This document shows positions 1 through 7,364 of a stretch of 64,000 nt of DNA, one piece after another. Source of the DNA: a virus. A program made the position numbers and the translations under genes. The stretch is taken from positions 53,102-117,101 of the IMG/VR virus record IMGVR_UViG_3300044679_000029. One strand, 5' to 3'. The number at the start of each line of letters is the position of its first letter. Within the stretch, counting starts at the first letter, position 1. The notes below the pieces were generated by a model. The model was given only the letters and a program-made list of their open reading frames with translations, was not told the DNA's origin and made no database searches.

Positions 1-994
1 TGCCTGCGACAATACCTTGGTACTTCTTTTTTTCGATCATCTGAAAGCCGGCATTAATATCTAGCGTTGGGTCACAAAGTGCCTTAAGATCTTCCAAACC
101 AACTAGACGTGTGCCTAATGAATCTGATACACCGAGCACTTCGTTCAAGAAAGAACTGGGAGAATACAGTTCCATTTTCTCCAAGATACGTGCCCAGCGC
201 GACGGACTTTCGCTATTAAGCGGAAGAATTAATTGGCTAATGTGATAACCTTTTATTCGAGCGGTCGGTTTAAGATCGACCCACTTACCACTTCGTGCGT
301 GAAGCGTATGACCGCAACTAGCGCAGATAATCCCCTTAAGACCAATCGAACGCACTGAATCAATAAAATTTGATTTATTACAACCGTCGCACTTCATCAC
401 CCACTCGGATGAAGTTGACTGATCAAACAACCATTGTATACCGTTATCGTTAGTTTTAGGTGTACCAGTATATAATATATAACCGTAAGGGCTGTTAGCT
501 GAACACTCCTTAATAATCGGGAGTAGAGAGATAACATCTAGATCCTGGACCTCGTCCAAGAAGATTCGATCAGCTGAAATACCTCGGATACGATCTGCGT
601 CTTCCTGCGCGTATGACAAAGCAATTTCCGACCCGTTGGACATAATCTTTAAGAACACGTTTGCAGTAGATCCATAACCACAAAAATTACGACGCACCAG
701 CGGGGAGTAATTCAATGTCTTAGACAGACGCGTAGTACTAAATTTTGAAGTCTGGTTCTCCGACGGCGACACGTATAACGTCTTCCAGTGTGCTCTAGCT
801 ATACTCTCTGAGATAATGAAGTTTGAGGCCATCGTAGACTTGGAGCACTGACGACCAGATTTAACAATAATTTCTGGCGCGTTACGATCATATATGTCGT
901 AGGCCCACGGGTAGTCGCGTAAAGATACTGGTTTCCCGTCTAAGTATAATAGACTTTCAACCAGCCTAGATTTGGTTACATTGTACCGGCTCAT
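1..994 (-). CDS. terL: Terminase large subunit (partial, C-terminus off window)
   Basis: Motor ATPase and nuclease that packages phage DNA into the prohead. It starts at ATG 994 and runs open to the window edge, so about 331 N-terminal residues are visible. Seen: Walker A-like SGRQCSKST (about residues 46-54), Walker B IFLDEVQD (about 144-151) and a coupling motif TGTP (about 176). A zinc ribbon CDGC...CASC (about 202-227) lies between the ATPase and the missing nuclease part. Terminases of the GpA-like type carry such zinc ribbons. The RNase H-like nuclease domain must lie left of the window. The gene diverges from the plus-strand genes at 1.08 kb. Confidence 0.93.
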   Translation of the reverse strand, partial: MSRYNVTKSRLVESLLYLDGKPVSLRDYPWAYDIYDRNAPEIIVKSGRQCSKSTMASNFIISESIARAHWKTLYVSPSENQTSKFSTTRLSKTLNYSPLVRRNFCGYGSTANVFLKIMSNGSEIALSYAQEDADRIRGISADRIFLDEVQDLDVISLLPIIKECSANSPYGYILYTGTPKTNDNGIQWLFDQSTSSEWVMKCDGCNKSNFIDSVRSIGLKGIICASCGHTLHARSGKWVDLKPTARIKGYHISQLILPLNSESPSRWARILEKMELYSPSSFLNEVLGVSDSLGTRLVGLEDLKALCDPTLDINAGFQMIEKKKYQGIVAG

Positions 995-1033
995 AGTATA
1001 ATAATAGACTGATTTATATTTTAGCTAAAAATC

Positions 1034-1042
1034 TGGTATAAG
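1034..1042 (+). promoter_or_regulatory. Extended -10 promoter (phage motif copy 1)
   Basis: TGG followed by TATAAG inside the longer string AATCTGGTATAAGA. The same string, with C or G at the fourth base, recurs near 36.63, 53.27 and 61.77 kb, each time ahead of a plus-strand gene set. No good -35 is visible, which fits an extended -10 (TGnTATAAT-type) promoter. It would drive the genes from 1084. Confidence 0.65.
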
Positions 1043-1052
1043 AACTTGCTTC

Positions 1053-1078
1053 TAAAGCATTCATGCTTAGATGGGAGA
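1053..1078 (+). repeat. Leader repeat A with small hairpin
   Basis: This segment, containing AAGCATTCATGCTT and a GGGAGA ribosome-binding region, is nearly repeated at 1339-1366 ahead of the next gene. AAGCAT-TC-ATGCTT can form a 6-bp hairpin directly before the ribosome-binding site, so it may modulate translation of the two adjacent small genes. Confidence 0.55.
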
Positions 1079-1083
1079 ACAAA

Positions 1084-1341
1084 ATGGCAAAGCTAATAAA
1101 CGAGAATATGTTTGAGTTGGATGACGGTCGTGTCGCTTGTTTTGTCTTTGGGCAGAAGTACGCCCTCAAAGACGGCCGAGTTGGTGAGTACACTGGGTGT
1201 TGTGGCTCCGATATCGAACTGTCTATTGGCGCTGGATCCGCTGGCGGGGTCTACATCATCACGGTTACCGCTGAGGACGTTGAGGACACAGATATCGTTA
1301 CCTTTAAATCCGAGCACCGGAAGTTCAGTTATGAGAACTAA
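1084..1341 (+). CDS. Hypothetical protein, 85 aa
   Basis: Unrecognised small protein. The start at ATG 1084 is preferred over an in-frame ATG at 1063 because GGGAG lies six bases ahead of it and the upstream ATG sits inside the repeated leader. It begins MAKLINENMFELDDGRVACF and is rich in beta-type residues and glycine, with no membrane segment or cofactor motif seen. It is the first gene after the extended -10 promoter at 1034 and is followed by a second copy of the leader repeat, so it is probably co-transcribed with the next gene. Confidence 0.7.
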   Translation: MAKLINENMFELDDGRVACFVFGQKYALKDGRVGEYTGCCGSDIELSIGAGSAGGVYIITVTAEDVEDTDIVTFKSEHRKFSYEN

Positions 1342-1366
1342 AGCACTCATGCTTAGAATGAGGAGA
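1339..1366 (+). repeat. Leader repeat B
   Basis: Second copy of the leader at 1053-1078. It shares TAAAGCA, TCATGCTTAGA and a GAGGAGA ribosome-binding sequence. One stem base pair is lost (AAGCAC against ATGCTT). It begins within the stop region of the gene ending at 1341 and leads into the ATG at 1373. Confidence 0.55.
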
Positions 1367-1372
1367 TAAATA

Positions 1373-1759
1373 ATGAACTTCAACGCCGGCCGTATTTTGC
1401 TAGGAACATTTAAGCAACATATTACGCGGCTTAATAGTACTACCAAAAAGTACAATGTCACTGGAAGTCGAGATGCTAACTCAATATGTATTACACCAGT
1501 TGACAACCAAGAGTATGAAGTAAAGATATCTATTTATGGTCACGTAGACACTGGTGTAATGTTTCTACGTTTGGGCTTTATACGTACGCCTAAAATTGCC
1601 TGCGCAGATACATTTTCGTTCAAAACTGATTTTAAGCAAGACGAGCTAGCTGAACTTTTAGACACCGTCGACAGAATATTCGCCGGTGAGCTTACAGGAA
1701 CTAATTCACTCGACAAACTTTTAAATGAATGCTATAGTAAAAATATTACTGTAGCTTAG
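1373..1759 (+). CDS. Hypothetical protein, 128 aa
   Basis: Unrecognised protein with a well-placed GAGGAGA ribosome-binding site seven bases before ATG 1373. It has alternating beta-type segments in the N-terminal two thirds and a helical acidic stretch near residues 85-110 (KQDELAELLDTVDRIF). No signal peptide, membrane segment or metal motif is seen. It sits in a short plus-strand run between the terL promoter gap and the frameshifted gene at 1768, only eight bases from it. Confidence 0.75.
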   Translation: MNFNAGRILLGTFKQHITRLNSTTKKYNVTGSRDANSICITPVDNQEYEVKISIYGHVDTGVMFLRLGFIRTPKIACADTFSFKTDFKQDELAELLDTVDRIFAGELTGTNSLDKLLNECYSKNITVA

Positions 1760-1767
1760 GATATAAC

Positions 1768-2174
1768 ATGACAAAACCAAATTCAGATTTTTATTTTGGT
1801 ATCTACAAGAAGGTACTGGACCGTGTGTACTTAGTGTCATAGATAAGTCTTTCTGGGATACGAACCACACGCTTAAAAGCACCGGTATTGTCGACGATGA
1901 CACCAAGGATAAAATTGATAATGATTTTCTAAAGCAGAATTGTAGCAACTCGACCTGCAGTAGTAGTACGTGGTTTCCTGGAAAACGGGTTGATACTACT
2001 TATGCTAAGTCATGTAGGGACTACCACAATAGTGAATTTAAGACTGAAGAAACCGCGTCTTCGCCGTCAGAAGTACGCAAGATTGTGGAACAGCACGGGT
2101 TTAAGTATAATCAAGATATATCAGATCTTGTGCGAGCCGCAACTGATAAAGCCATGGAGTTGCTAAATGGATAA
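1768..2174 (+). pseudogene. Frameshifted hypothetical gene (about 135 aa if repaired)
   Basis: ATG 1768 opens a frame that stops at 1840-1842 after 24 codons. The -1 frame is open from just after the start codon to TAA 2172-2174 but has no start codon of its own near the 5' end. Restoring one T in the TTTT run at 1795-1798 joins MTKPNSDFYF to WYLQEGTGPCVLSVIDK and gives one sensible protein ending in a helical region. Either a base was lost (true mutation or homopolymer error) or the ribosome slips back at T-TTT. The product family is not recognised; it contains several cysteines near the middle. Confidence 0.6.
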
Positions 2175-2232
2175 AATTTTTGGCTTGTTCGATGGCTGGA
2201 AAGTAACAGTAACGCCTAGCAAGACCCCGTAG
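2167..2232 (+). CDS. Possible 21-aa miniprotein
   Basis: ATG 2167 overlaps the end of the preceding reading frame (ATGGATAA) and opens a 21-codon frame, MDKIFGLFDGWKVTVTPSKT and one more residue, to TAG 2230. The stop/start overlap resembles the translational coupling common elsewhere in the window. There is no independent ribosome-binding site and the length is too short to be convincing. Confidence 0.28.
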   Translation: MDKIFGLFDGWKVTVTPSKTP

Positions 2233-2279
2233 CGAATAGCAGTACAGAGTGCATCATTCTATAACAAGGATTCAAATAT

Positions 2280-3524
2280 ATGTCAAAGACTACAGCAGAG
2301 AGCCCAGATACTAATAAGCAGGCGGATGTTGAGCAGTTCAAGTTGATGAAGATGCAGTGGGGCGATCCGGCGTTCGTGAAGGCACACATTAAGGCGTGCA
2401 TGGATACGAATGAGGTCGCCGGAGTCATTGGTAAGGCCGGTATCGGTAAGACCGATATCGTTCAGCAGCTCGTGAAGGAATTGTCCGAGAGTACGGGCAA
2501 GACGTGGGGATGTCGTGTTATCCAACTCCAGCATTTGGAGAAGGAGGACATCGCGGGATTTCCGTTCCCAGATCCTGATAACAGTCACAGCGTGGTGATG
2601 CGTCTTCTGAAGCGGTTGCCTCGCGAAGGTGATTGTGAGGAGTGTGGCATTATCTTCTTCGATGAGTTCAATCGAGCAGATAAGTCAGTCACGAATGCTG
2701 TCTTCCCCGTCATGGAGGAGCGTCGTATCGGTGACTGGTACGTTCCAAAGGGTTGGCACGTTGTTCTCGCTGGTAACGTCTCTGATGACGCCTACGCGGT
2801 GAATGAGGCGGAGAAGGATCCCGCTATTCGTCGCCGTGTGTGCTGGGTCGGTGCTGTGTGCAATAGCCGTCAGTGGTTGGAGTATGCGCGGTCTGTCGGT
2901 ATGCACCAGTCTGTGATCGAGTTCATCGCTGCAAATCCCCCGGCTCTGTACGATGACACCGCGCATCGCAATGGTGCGATTGGTGCTTCTCCTGCGTCTT
3001 GGGAGAAGGTTTCCAAGTCGATGCACGCTGCCGGAAAGAATGGAAAGGCTGTCCTCAGCAAGATCGCCGGAAACATTGGTCTTCCGCGGGCGCTCGATTT
3101 CGTTAAGTTCGCCGAAGAGATCAGCAATAAGCCACCTCCACCGCTTGAAATTCTCTTGAATTTCACTACGGATGAGAATCTACAGCGTCGAGTCAAGATG
3201 CTGGAGCCGGGTGAGACTGCAAACCTCAGTTCGTCCGTCTTGCACGCTCTCAACGAGTTGAGTGCAGACGCCGATCAGAAGGTCGTTGAGACCAATCTGG
3301 CCGAGTATCTGAATACTCTCACGAGCGACGGGTTCGCCAACTTCATCGAGTTGGTGGTTCAGTCGGTGGCAACTAACATGTCACCGATTGCGGCGAGCGT
3401 GTTGGAGAGCATGTCGCAGGACAAGAAGTATAAGGCTCGCGCCAAGAAGGTCCAGAAGTCGATTGCCTCGTTGAACGGCAAGTCGGTGGTATTGACTGAT
3501 GGCGATAAGACGGTGACAGTCTAG
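2280..3524 (+). CDS. MoxR-like AAA+ ATPase
   Basis: AAA+ ATPase of the MoxR type, expected to remodel or activate protein partners through its VWA-domain companion. Seen: Walker A GKAGIGKT (residues 51-58), Walker B IIFFDEFNRA (about 124-133) and a sensor-1-like LAGN after a VLAGN strand. The arginine-rich stretch IRRRV follows in the place expected for MoxR sensor or finger regions. The family norm is about 300-400 residues, and this protein has 414. The metallopeptidase/VWA gene at 5466 is its likely partner even though two minus-strand genes separate them. Codon use is clearly more G/C-ending than in the flanking genes, as in the VWA gene. Co-acquisition of the pair is an inference. Confidence 0.85.
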   Translation: MSKTTAESPDTNKQADVEQFKLMKMQWGDPAFVKAHIKACMDTNEVAGVIGKAGIGKTDIVQQLVKELSESTGKTWGCRVIQLQHLEKEDIAGFPFPDPDNSHSVVMRLLKRLPREGDCEECGIIFFDEFNRADKSVTNAVFPVMEERRIGDWYVPKGWHVVLAGNVSDDAYAVNEAEKDPAIRRRVCWVGAVCNSRQWLEYARSVGMHQSVIEFIAANPPALYDDTAHRNGAIGASPASWEKVSKSMHAAGKNGKAVLSKIAGNIGLPRALDFVKFAEEISNKPPPPLEILLNFTTDENLQRRVKMLEPGETANLSSSVLHALNELSADADQKVVETNLAEYLNTLTSDGFANFIELVVQSVATNMSPIAASVLESMSQDKKYKARAKKVQKSIASLNGKSVVLTDGDKTVTV

Positions 3525-3537
3525 ATTAGACTGTTAC
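3513..3537. terminator. Convergent stem-loop between gene ends
   Basis: An 11-bp stem with GAT loop spans the overlapping stop codons of the MoxR gene (3524) and the minus-strand gene (3521). The core arms are ACAGTCTA and TAGACTGT. There is no T-tract on either side, so it may act as a weak bidirectional terminator or mRNA 3'-end protector. Confidence 0.5.
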
Positions 3538-4375
3538 AAGCAGTTGTGTAGGACGTAAGACAGTCCAGCAAGTGGTTCTCCACAGAGGCTAATTTGCCTA
3601 GTTGGATGTCTAACGGGGTCTCAGAGAAGGTGGTAGTAGTGAGGTCGTTCTTGTTCGTCTCCGACCAAGCTGCTACCACCTCTTCTGTTGACAGCCCTGT
3701 TCCATTGCGATTCAAATATTTAAGTTCTTCGGCAGCAAAAGTTAATACATCTGGACATACAAGCATACCATATTCATGTAGACATCCAGCCGTGTATACG
3801 CGCGGTTCTCTGTCTAACGTGGTACCAAAAGCGCCGGTATTTTCTAAGACAAAATCGGCCTCGATACACGCCCAGGCTAAATATGCTGGAGTTACCGGGC
3901 GTAAGATTTCTGTGTCAGGAATTTCTCCGGCAAATGCGGCAACCGTTGTAGCGAAGACATTAGCGTCCATTAAGAATACTGGCATATCAATGAGAAGCAT
4001 CGCGGATAGGAGTTTATTCCTATTTTCATGGGATAAGTCTATATCATGCTCATCAGCTAGTGTATGCCAGATAGTATCTGGGTCAAAAGTAGTTATTAAT
4101 GGGCCTAAAACATTCGTGGCTGCAAGCAAGACTAAACTGGCATTAGTGTCGGGGTTAGCCAATAAAACCTTACTACGGGTCTGCCAGGCCCCCGTACCAG
4201 TCTTATAGTTAATAGTCCTATCCTCATAATGACCCGCGATCTCAGATTGATTACGTTTGCAGGCCGATGCTGCAGCATCAAATGCTGCCTTGGCTTTTAT
4301 AATTGCTTTATTTAGGGCTGGGCTATTCTTAGTGCGCCCAATAGGATCTAAGGCATACGGTTCTTCGATTGTCAT
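3521..4375 (-). CDS. Hypothetical protein, 284 aa
   Basis: Not recognised. It is mostly alpha-helical by composition, with alanine-rich stretches (KAKAAFDAAASACKRNQSEI near residues 29-48) and no transmembrane segment. It lies four bases downstream of the minus-strand gene at 4380-5366, so both are probably one transcript from the divergent region at 5.4 kb. The 3' ends of this gene and of the MoxR gene overlap by four bases. The position between MoxR and VWA genes could mean a functional link, but nothing in the sequence proves that. Confidence 0.8.
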   Translation of the reverse strand: MTIEEPYALDPIGRTKNSPALNKAIIKAKAAFDAAASACKRNQSEIAGHYEDRTINYKTGTGAWQTRSKVLLANPDTNASLVLLAATNVLGPLITTFDPDTIWHTLADEHDIDLSHENRNKLLSAMLLIDMPVFLMDANVFATTVAAFAGEIPDTEILRPVTPAYLAWACIEADFVLENTGAFGTTLDREPRVYTAGCLHEYGMLVCPDVLTFAAEELKYLNRNGTGLSTEEVVAAWSETNKNDLTTTTFSETPLDIQLGKLASVENHLLDCLTSYTTACNSLI

Positions 4376-4379
4376 ATCT

Positions 4380-5366
4380 TTATCGTCTATACCCGAGATT
4401 ATCGACTAAGATATTTTGAAGATCACGAGGCATGCCAGGTAACTCTCGGCCTAACGCGTCCGGGTCCAAATCGCCGTCTGGTGCCACGGAATTCTGAAAA
4501 TCTTCTCCGAAAATATCGCCGTACAGTTCAGGTGGTGAACCAAGTAATCTAGACATACCCACGTCTCGACCACCCACATTAACTTGCTCTTCCGCCAATT
4601 TTGAAGTATTAAAAATAGTTAATACCGCATCCGGAATTGAGTGGCCATAAAACCTTTCAACTTCTGACTTTTCGTCTAGTTCTGAGATACTCTGAGCCAG
4701 CTTAACAAGGGACTTGCGATCGTGACTTTCAGTAATTTTAACGCTAGCTAGTTTATCTGCCATATCGCGATAGGCTATTGAATTAGCCTCGTTGTTGGCA
4801 ATCATAGACCTTACCTCAAGCCAGTCTCTCACGGCTGTGAGATCTGAACGGACGCATCCTGACAACTTCTCCACAGCAACATTTACTGGCACATTCAACT
4901 GTGCAGCCTTCGTCATTAGTCGAACGGCCGCCTGAACTCGTTGCGCGACTGGCATCGTAGTGGCTTCCGCGATAGCCTCAGAAGCTAGCTTAACGGTTTC
5001 AGCGTCCTTAACAGCCCAACGCTTTTCATCTGGCAGCAAATAAAATTTATCATCTATAGCAGCAGCAGTTTTAATAGTTGGGATTGCAATACCGTAAATA
5101 TCGCAGGCTTCCTTTACGGCAAGCTTAATAGAATCCGGAACAGACGGGTCAGTCGCATACAAATATGACAGGGCGGCGTGCGCTGATTCATGAATAGGAA
5201 ACTTACGACCATTCTGGTCGGCGAATGCGGAATCAGGTAAATTATCATATTCATCTGGTCCGACAGAAGCTGTCTTAATAAGTTCGCTAGCATCGGGATA
5301 AGACTTAAGTAAAGATGCTAACCGACGAAAACTGGGGTCTGAAAACTGATCTGTTAGATTAGGCAT
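4380..5366 (-). CDS. Hypothetical protein, 328 aa, with FPI-x4-H motif
   Basis: Unrecognised as a whole. The segment GRKFPIHESAHAALSYLYA (about residues 53-71) matches a short motif common in phage virion-related proteins (R-[KR]-[YF]-P-I-x4-H-x2-A-A-L), so a capsid- or protease-associated role is possible. The rest is helical and acidic, with a C-terminal stretch rich in D, P and G. A good AAGGAG site precedes ATG 5366. It starts a two-gene minus-strand unit with 3521-4375 and diverges from the VWA gene. Confidence 0.8.
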   Translation of the reverse strand: MPNLTDQFSDPSFRRLASLLKSYPDASELIKTASVGPDEYDNLPDSAFADQNGRKFPIHESAHAALSYLYATDPSVPDSIKLAVKEACDIYGIAIPTIKTAAAIDDKFYLLPDEKRWAVKDAETVKLASEAIAEATTMPVAQRVQAAVRLMTKAAQLNVPVNVAVEKLSGCVRSDLTAVRDWLEVRSMIANNEANSIAYRDMADKLASVKITESHDRKSLVKLAQSISELDEKSEVERFYGHSIPDAVLTIFNTSKLAEEQVNVGGRDVGMSRLLGSPPELYGDIFGEDFQNSVAPDGDLDPDALGRELPGMPRDLQNILVDNLGYRR

Positions 5367-5465
5367 TTAAGGCTCCTTACAACGATATACAATAATAGGA
5401 TGTAGGTATCACAGGTATTATGGCCCCGTTTCGAACAGAAGTCAACTAATAACAAAGGTATTTTA
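5367..5465. promoter_or_regulatory. Divergent intergenic region, probable promoters both ways
   Basis: Ninety-nine bases between the divergent starts at 5366 (-) and 5466 (+). On the minus strand TATTAT-like sequence and an AAGGAG ribosome-binding site are visible. On the plus strand there is an A/T-rich stretch and AAAGGT before ATG 5466. No strong -35/-10 pair could be assigned by eye. Confidence 0.4.
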
Positions 5466-6947
5466 ATGGCAGACGAAAAGACAGATATTGTTGTAGCACC
5501 GCCACAAGAAGAGACTAAGATCGACCATGGGGATATGCCAACCATCCATGATATTCTTGGATATCTCATTATGACCCGCGGAAACGAGTCTTTCTACGCA
5601 AATATGCTCAGCCGATTGAAGATTCGCGAAGAGCGACAAATCCCTTCGATCATGGGTGTTTCGTGGGAGGGTAATGGATACTGCCTTCTGTATAATCCAG
5701 ACTATCAGGCTACCGAAGTTATGACTATGCAGCCGGGTGAGCGCCTGACTTATCTGAAGAGTGTAGTCGCGCACGAAGCCATGCATATTCTGCTGAACCA
5801 CATTCCTCGTATGGCTCGGATGGCATCGATTTTGCCGACAGCCAAGTCACGTACATTGTTTGCGCCAACCGTTCCTGATCGTAGTGGAAAACCGACGTAT
5901 ACGATTCAGAACATTGCAACGGACGCAGCGGTCAATGAAAATCTTGCTCCGTCTTTCCCGAACATTGGAAATAGTAAACAGGGCTGGGTTCTTCCTGGAA
6001 CTATTGGTGCGCCTGAGAAGTGCACCGCTGAACAATATGCCGAACTTCTTTTGTCTAAGACTCCGTCGATGACTACGCAGCAGCTTGCGCAGATGATTCA
6101 GGACGCTCTGGAACGAAAGAAAAATAAGGCCAACGGGCAGGGTAAGGGGCAGCAGGGTAAGGGTGATAAGCAAGGGCCGCCACAGAACGGTAAGGGCCAG
6201 CAGGGTGGAAATGGTCAGGGCGGCTTCGACGTATCTCACGAAGGAGCGCACGACGATTGGGCGTCAAAGCTCGATGAAATGACTCCTGAAGAGCTAGAGA
6301 ATATGGCCCAGACTCTCGAACAAGAGTCGCAGCGTCTTGTTAACGAGGTTGCTCGTACGTGCGGCAATATTCCTGGGGAGATTCAGGAAATCTTGTCGCG
6401 GCTCGAAAAGGCCGGAGAAGTTCCGTGGCACCGGCTGCTCAAAAATCAGATCGTCAATAAGATCCAGTCCAAGAAGAAGCGCAGTCTACAACGTAGTAAC
6501 CGCCGCAGTGGCAGTGGCGGAGGTTGTCTATACCCCGGGCGAGTTCCTGAGTTTAACTTCAGGATCAAGTGGGGCGTAGATGAATCTGGCTCAATGTCCG
6601 ATACTGCTTTGGCAGCCGGTCTTGTCGAAATGCAGAATTTGATTCGACAATTTCCTGGTGTTGAAGTCGAGGTCGTTGAGTTTGACTGTAAGATTGATCG
6701 TATTTATACGGTCAATAAGAAGTCTGAAATTAAGTATGACGCGATGGGTAGAGGTGGAACTAGCTTCGACCCGTTCTTTGAGTATGTTGCCGAAAAAGGC
6801 GGTGCCGATTTCGTTGTCATATTCACTGATGGTTTTGCACCTGCGCCACAAACTCGCCCAAAAGTCCCGCTGATTTGGTGTCTCACAGCCAATGGGGAAT
6901 GTCCCTGCCCAGAGTACGGGAAGCAAATTCGTATCAGCGAGGGTTAA
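5466..6947 (+). CDS. Metallopeptidase-like/VWA protein (DUF2201 type), MoxR partner
   Basis: Two-part protein of 493 residues. The N-terminal half has a zinc-peptidase HExxH motif in VVAHEAMHILLNH (H103, E104, H107). A low-complexity Gly/Gln/Lys linker (about residues 218-255) follows. The C-terminal half is a von Willebrand factor A fold with the metal-ion site DESGSMS starting at D372 and a later TDG. This order matches the DUF2201 family, whose members are usually encoded beside MoxR ATPases. It is probably the effector of the ATPase at 2280. The peptidase activity is inferred from the motif only. G/C-ending codons match the MoxR gene rather than the neighbours. A hairpin terminator follows at 6960. 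Confidence 0.85.
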   Translation: MADEKTDIVVAPPQEETKIDHGDMPTIHDILGYLIMTRGNESFYANMLSRLKIREERQIPSIMGVSWEGNGYCLLYNPDYQATEVMTMQPGERLTYLKSVVAHEAMHILLNHIPRMARMASILPTAKSRTLFAPTVPDRSGKPTYTIQNIATDAAVNENLAPSFPNIGNSKQGWVLPGTIGAPEKCTAEQYAELLLSKTPSMTTQQLAQMIQDALERKKNKANGQGKGQQGKGDKQGPPQNGKGQQGGNGQGGFDVSHEGAHDDWASKLDEMTPEELENMAQTLEQESQRLVNEVARTCGNIPGEIQEILSRLEKAGEVPWHRLLKNQIVNKIQSKKKRSLQRSNRRSGSGGGCLYPGRVPEFNFRIKWGVDESGSMSDTALAAGLVEMQNLIRQFPGVEVEVVEFDCKIDRIYTVNKKSEIKYDAMGRGGTSFDPFFEYVAEKGGADFVVIFTDGFAPAPQTRPKVPLIWCLTANGECPCPEYGKQIRISEG

Positions 6948-6959
6948 TAAAACCAGATG

Positions 6960-6996
6960 AAAGCTGGCGGTGGTAATAATACTGCCGCCAGCTTTT
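6960..6996 (+). terminator. Intrinsic terminator after VWA gene
   Basis: An 11-bp perfect stem (AAAGCTGGCGG with CCGCCAGCTTT) with a 14-base loop, ending in TTTT, begins 12 bases after the VWA stop codon. It overlaps the nominal start of a longer frame at 6957, which argues for the later GTG start of the next gene. Confidence 0.75.
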
Positions 6997-7025
6997 CGTC
7001 TACAACTAGCGAGGTACATTTCATC

Positions 7026-7295
7026 GTGAGTGGAGAAATCCACAATCATAGTAGCATTACTGTAACAACGAATATCCCTAAGCCGATGTATAATCGATTT
7101 CGCGTCTTAGTATTCAAGGCAAAAGTAGAAGGCTGGAAGTCTGTTTATGGGCTACCAGCAGAAGCAGTTTCTGATACTCAAAAGTATGAGTATGTTCATA
7201 AGAAGCTCTGCTTTTATCAAAAGCTCAACCCAGAATCTAGAAAGATTGCCAGGATGCTGGCTAAGGTTGAAGCGACTAAGCCCAACGAGGGCTAA
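7026..7295 (+). CDS. Hypothetical protein, 89 aa
   Basis: Unrecognised. The frame is open from ATG 6957, but that ATG lies on the edge of a terminator hairpin. GTG 7026, with GAGG about 11 bases upstream, is the likelier start. It would give a protein beginning MSGEIHNHSSITVTTNIPKP. The basic, helical C-terminus (KKLCFYQKLNPESRKIARML) could bind nucleic acid, which is an inference from charge only. A strong hairpin follows the stop. Confidence 0.6.
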   Translation: MSGEIHNHSSITVTTNIPKPMYNRFRVLVFKAKVEGWKSVYGLPAEAVSDTQKYEYVHKKLCFYQKLNPESRKIARMLAKVEATKPNEG

Positions 7296-7336
7296 AAAGC
7301 TAAAAAGCCCGGAGACCTTAAATGGTCTCTGGGCTT
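7296..7336 (-). terminator. Intrinsic terminator of the structural genes (minus strand)
   Basis: A 13-bp stem (AAGCCCGGAGACC against GGTCTCTGGGCTT, one G-T pair) with a six-base loop. Read on the minus strand the stem is followed by TTTTTAGCTTTTT, an ideal U-tract, so it ends the minus-strand transcript of 7365-8324. On the plus strand there is no T-tract, though the hairpin also sits after the gene ending at 7295. Confidence 0.85.
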
Positions 7337-7364
7337 GGAAGCTTTCAGGATTAATTTTTTTAGA

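Noticed and set aside
5160-5220. HESAH in the 4380-5366 product as a zinc metallopeptidase site
   Set aside because: The context RKFPIHESAHAAL matches a phage motif of the form FPI-x4-H-x2-AAL, which is not a peptidase site, and no third zinc ligand region follows.
6957-7025. ATG 6957 as the start of the small gene ending at 7295
   Set aside because: It lies on a strong terminator hairpin (6960-6996) and has no ribosome-binding site; GTG 7026 is better.
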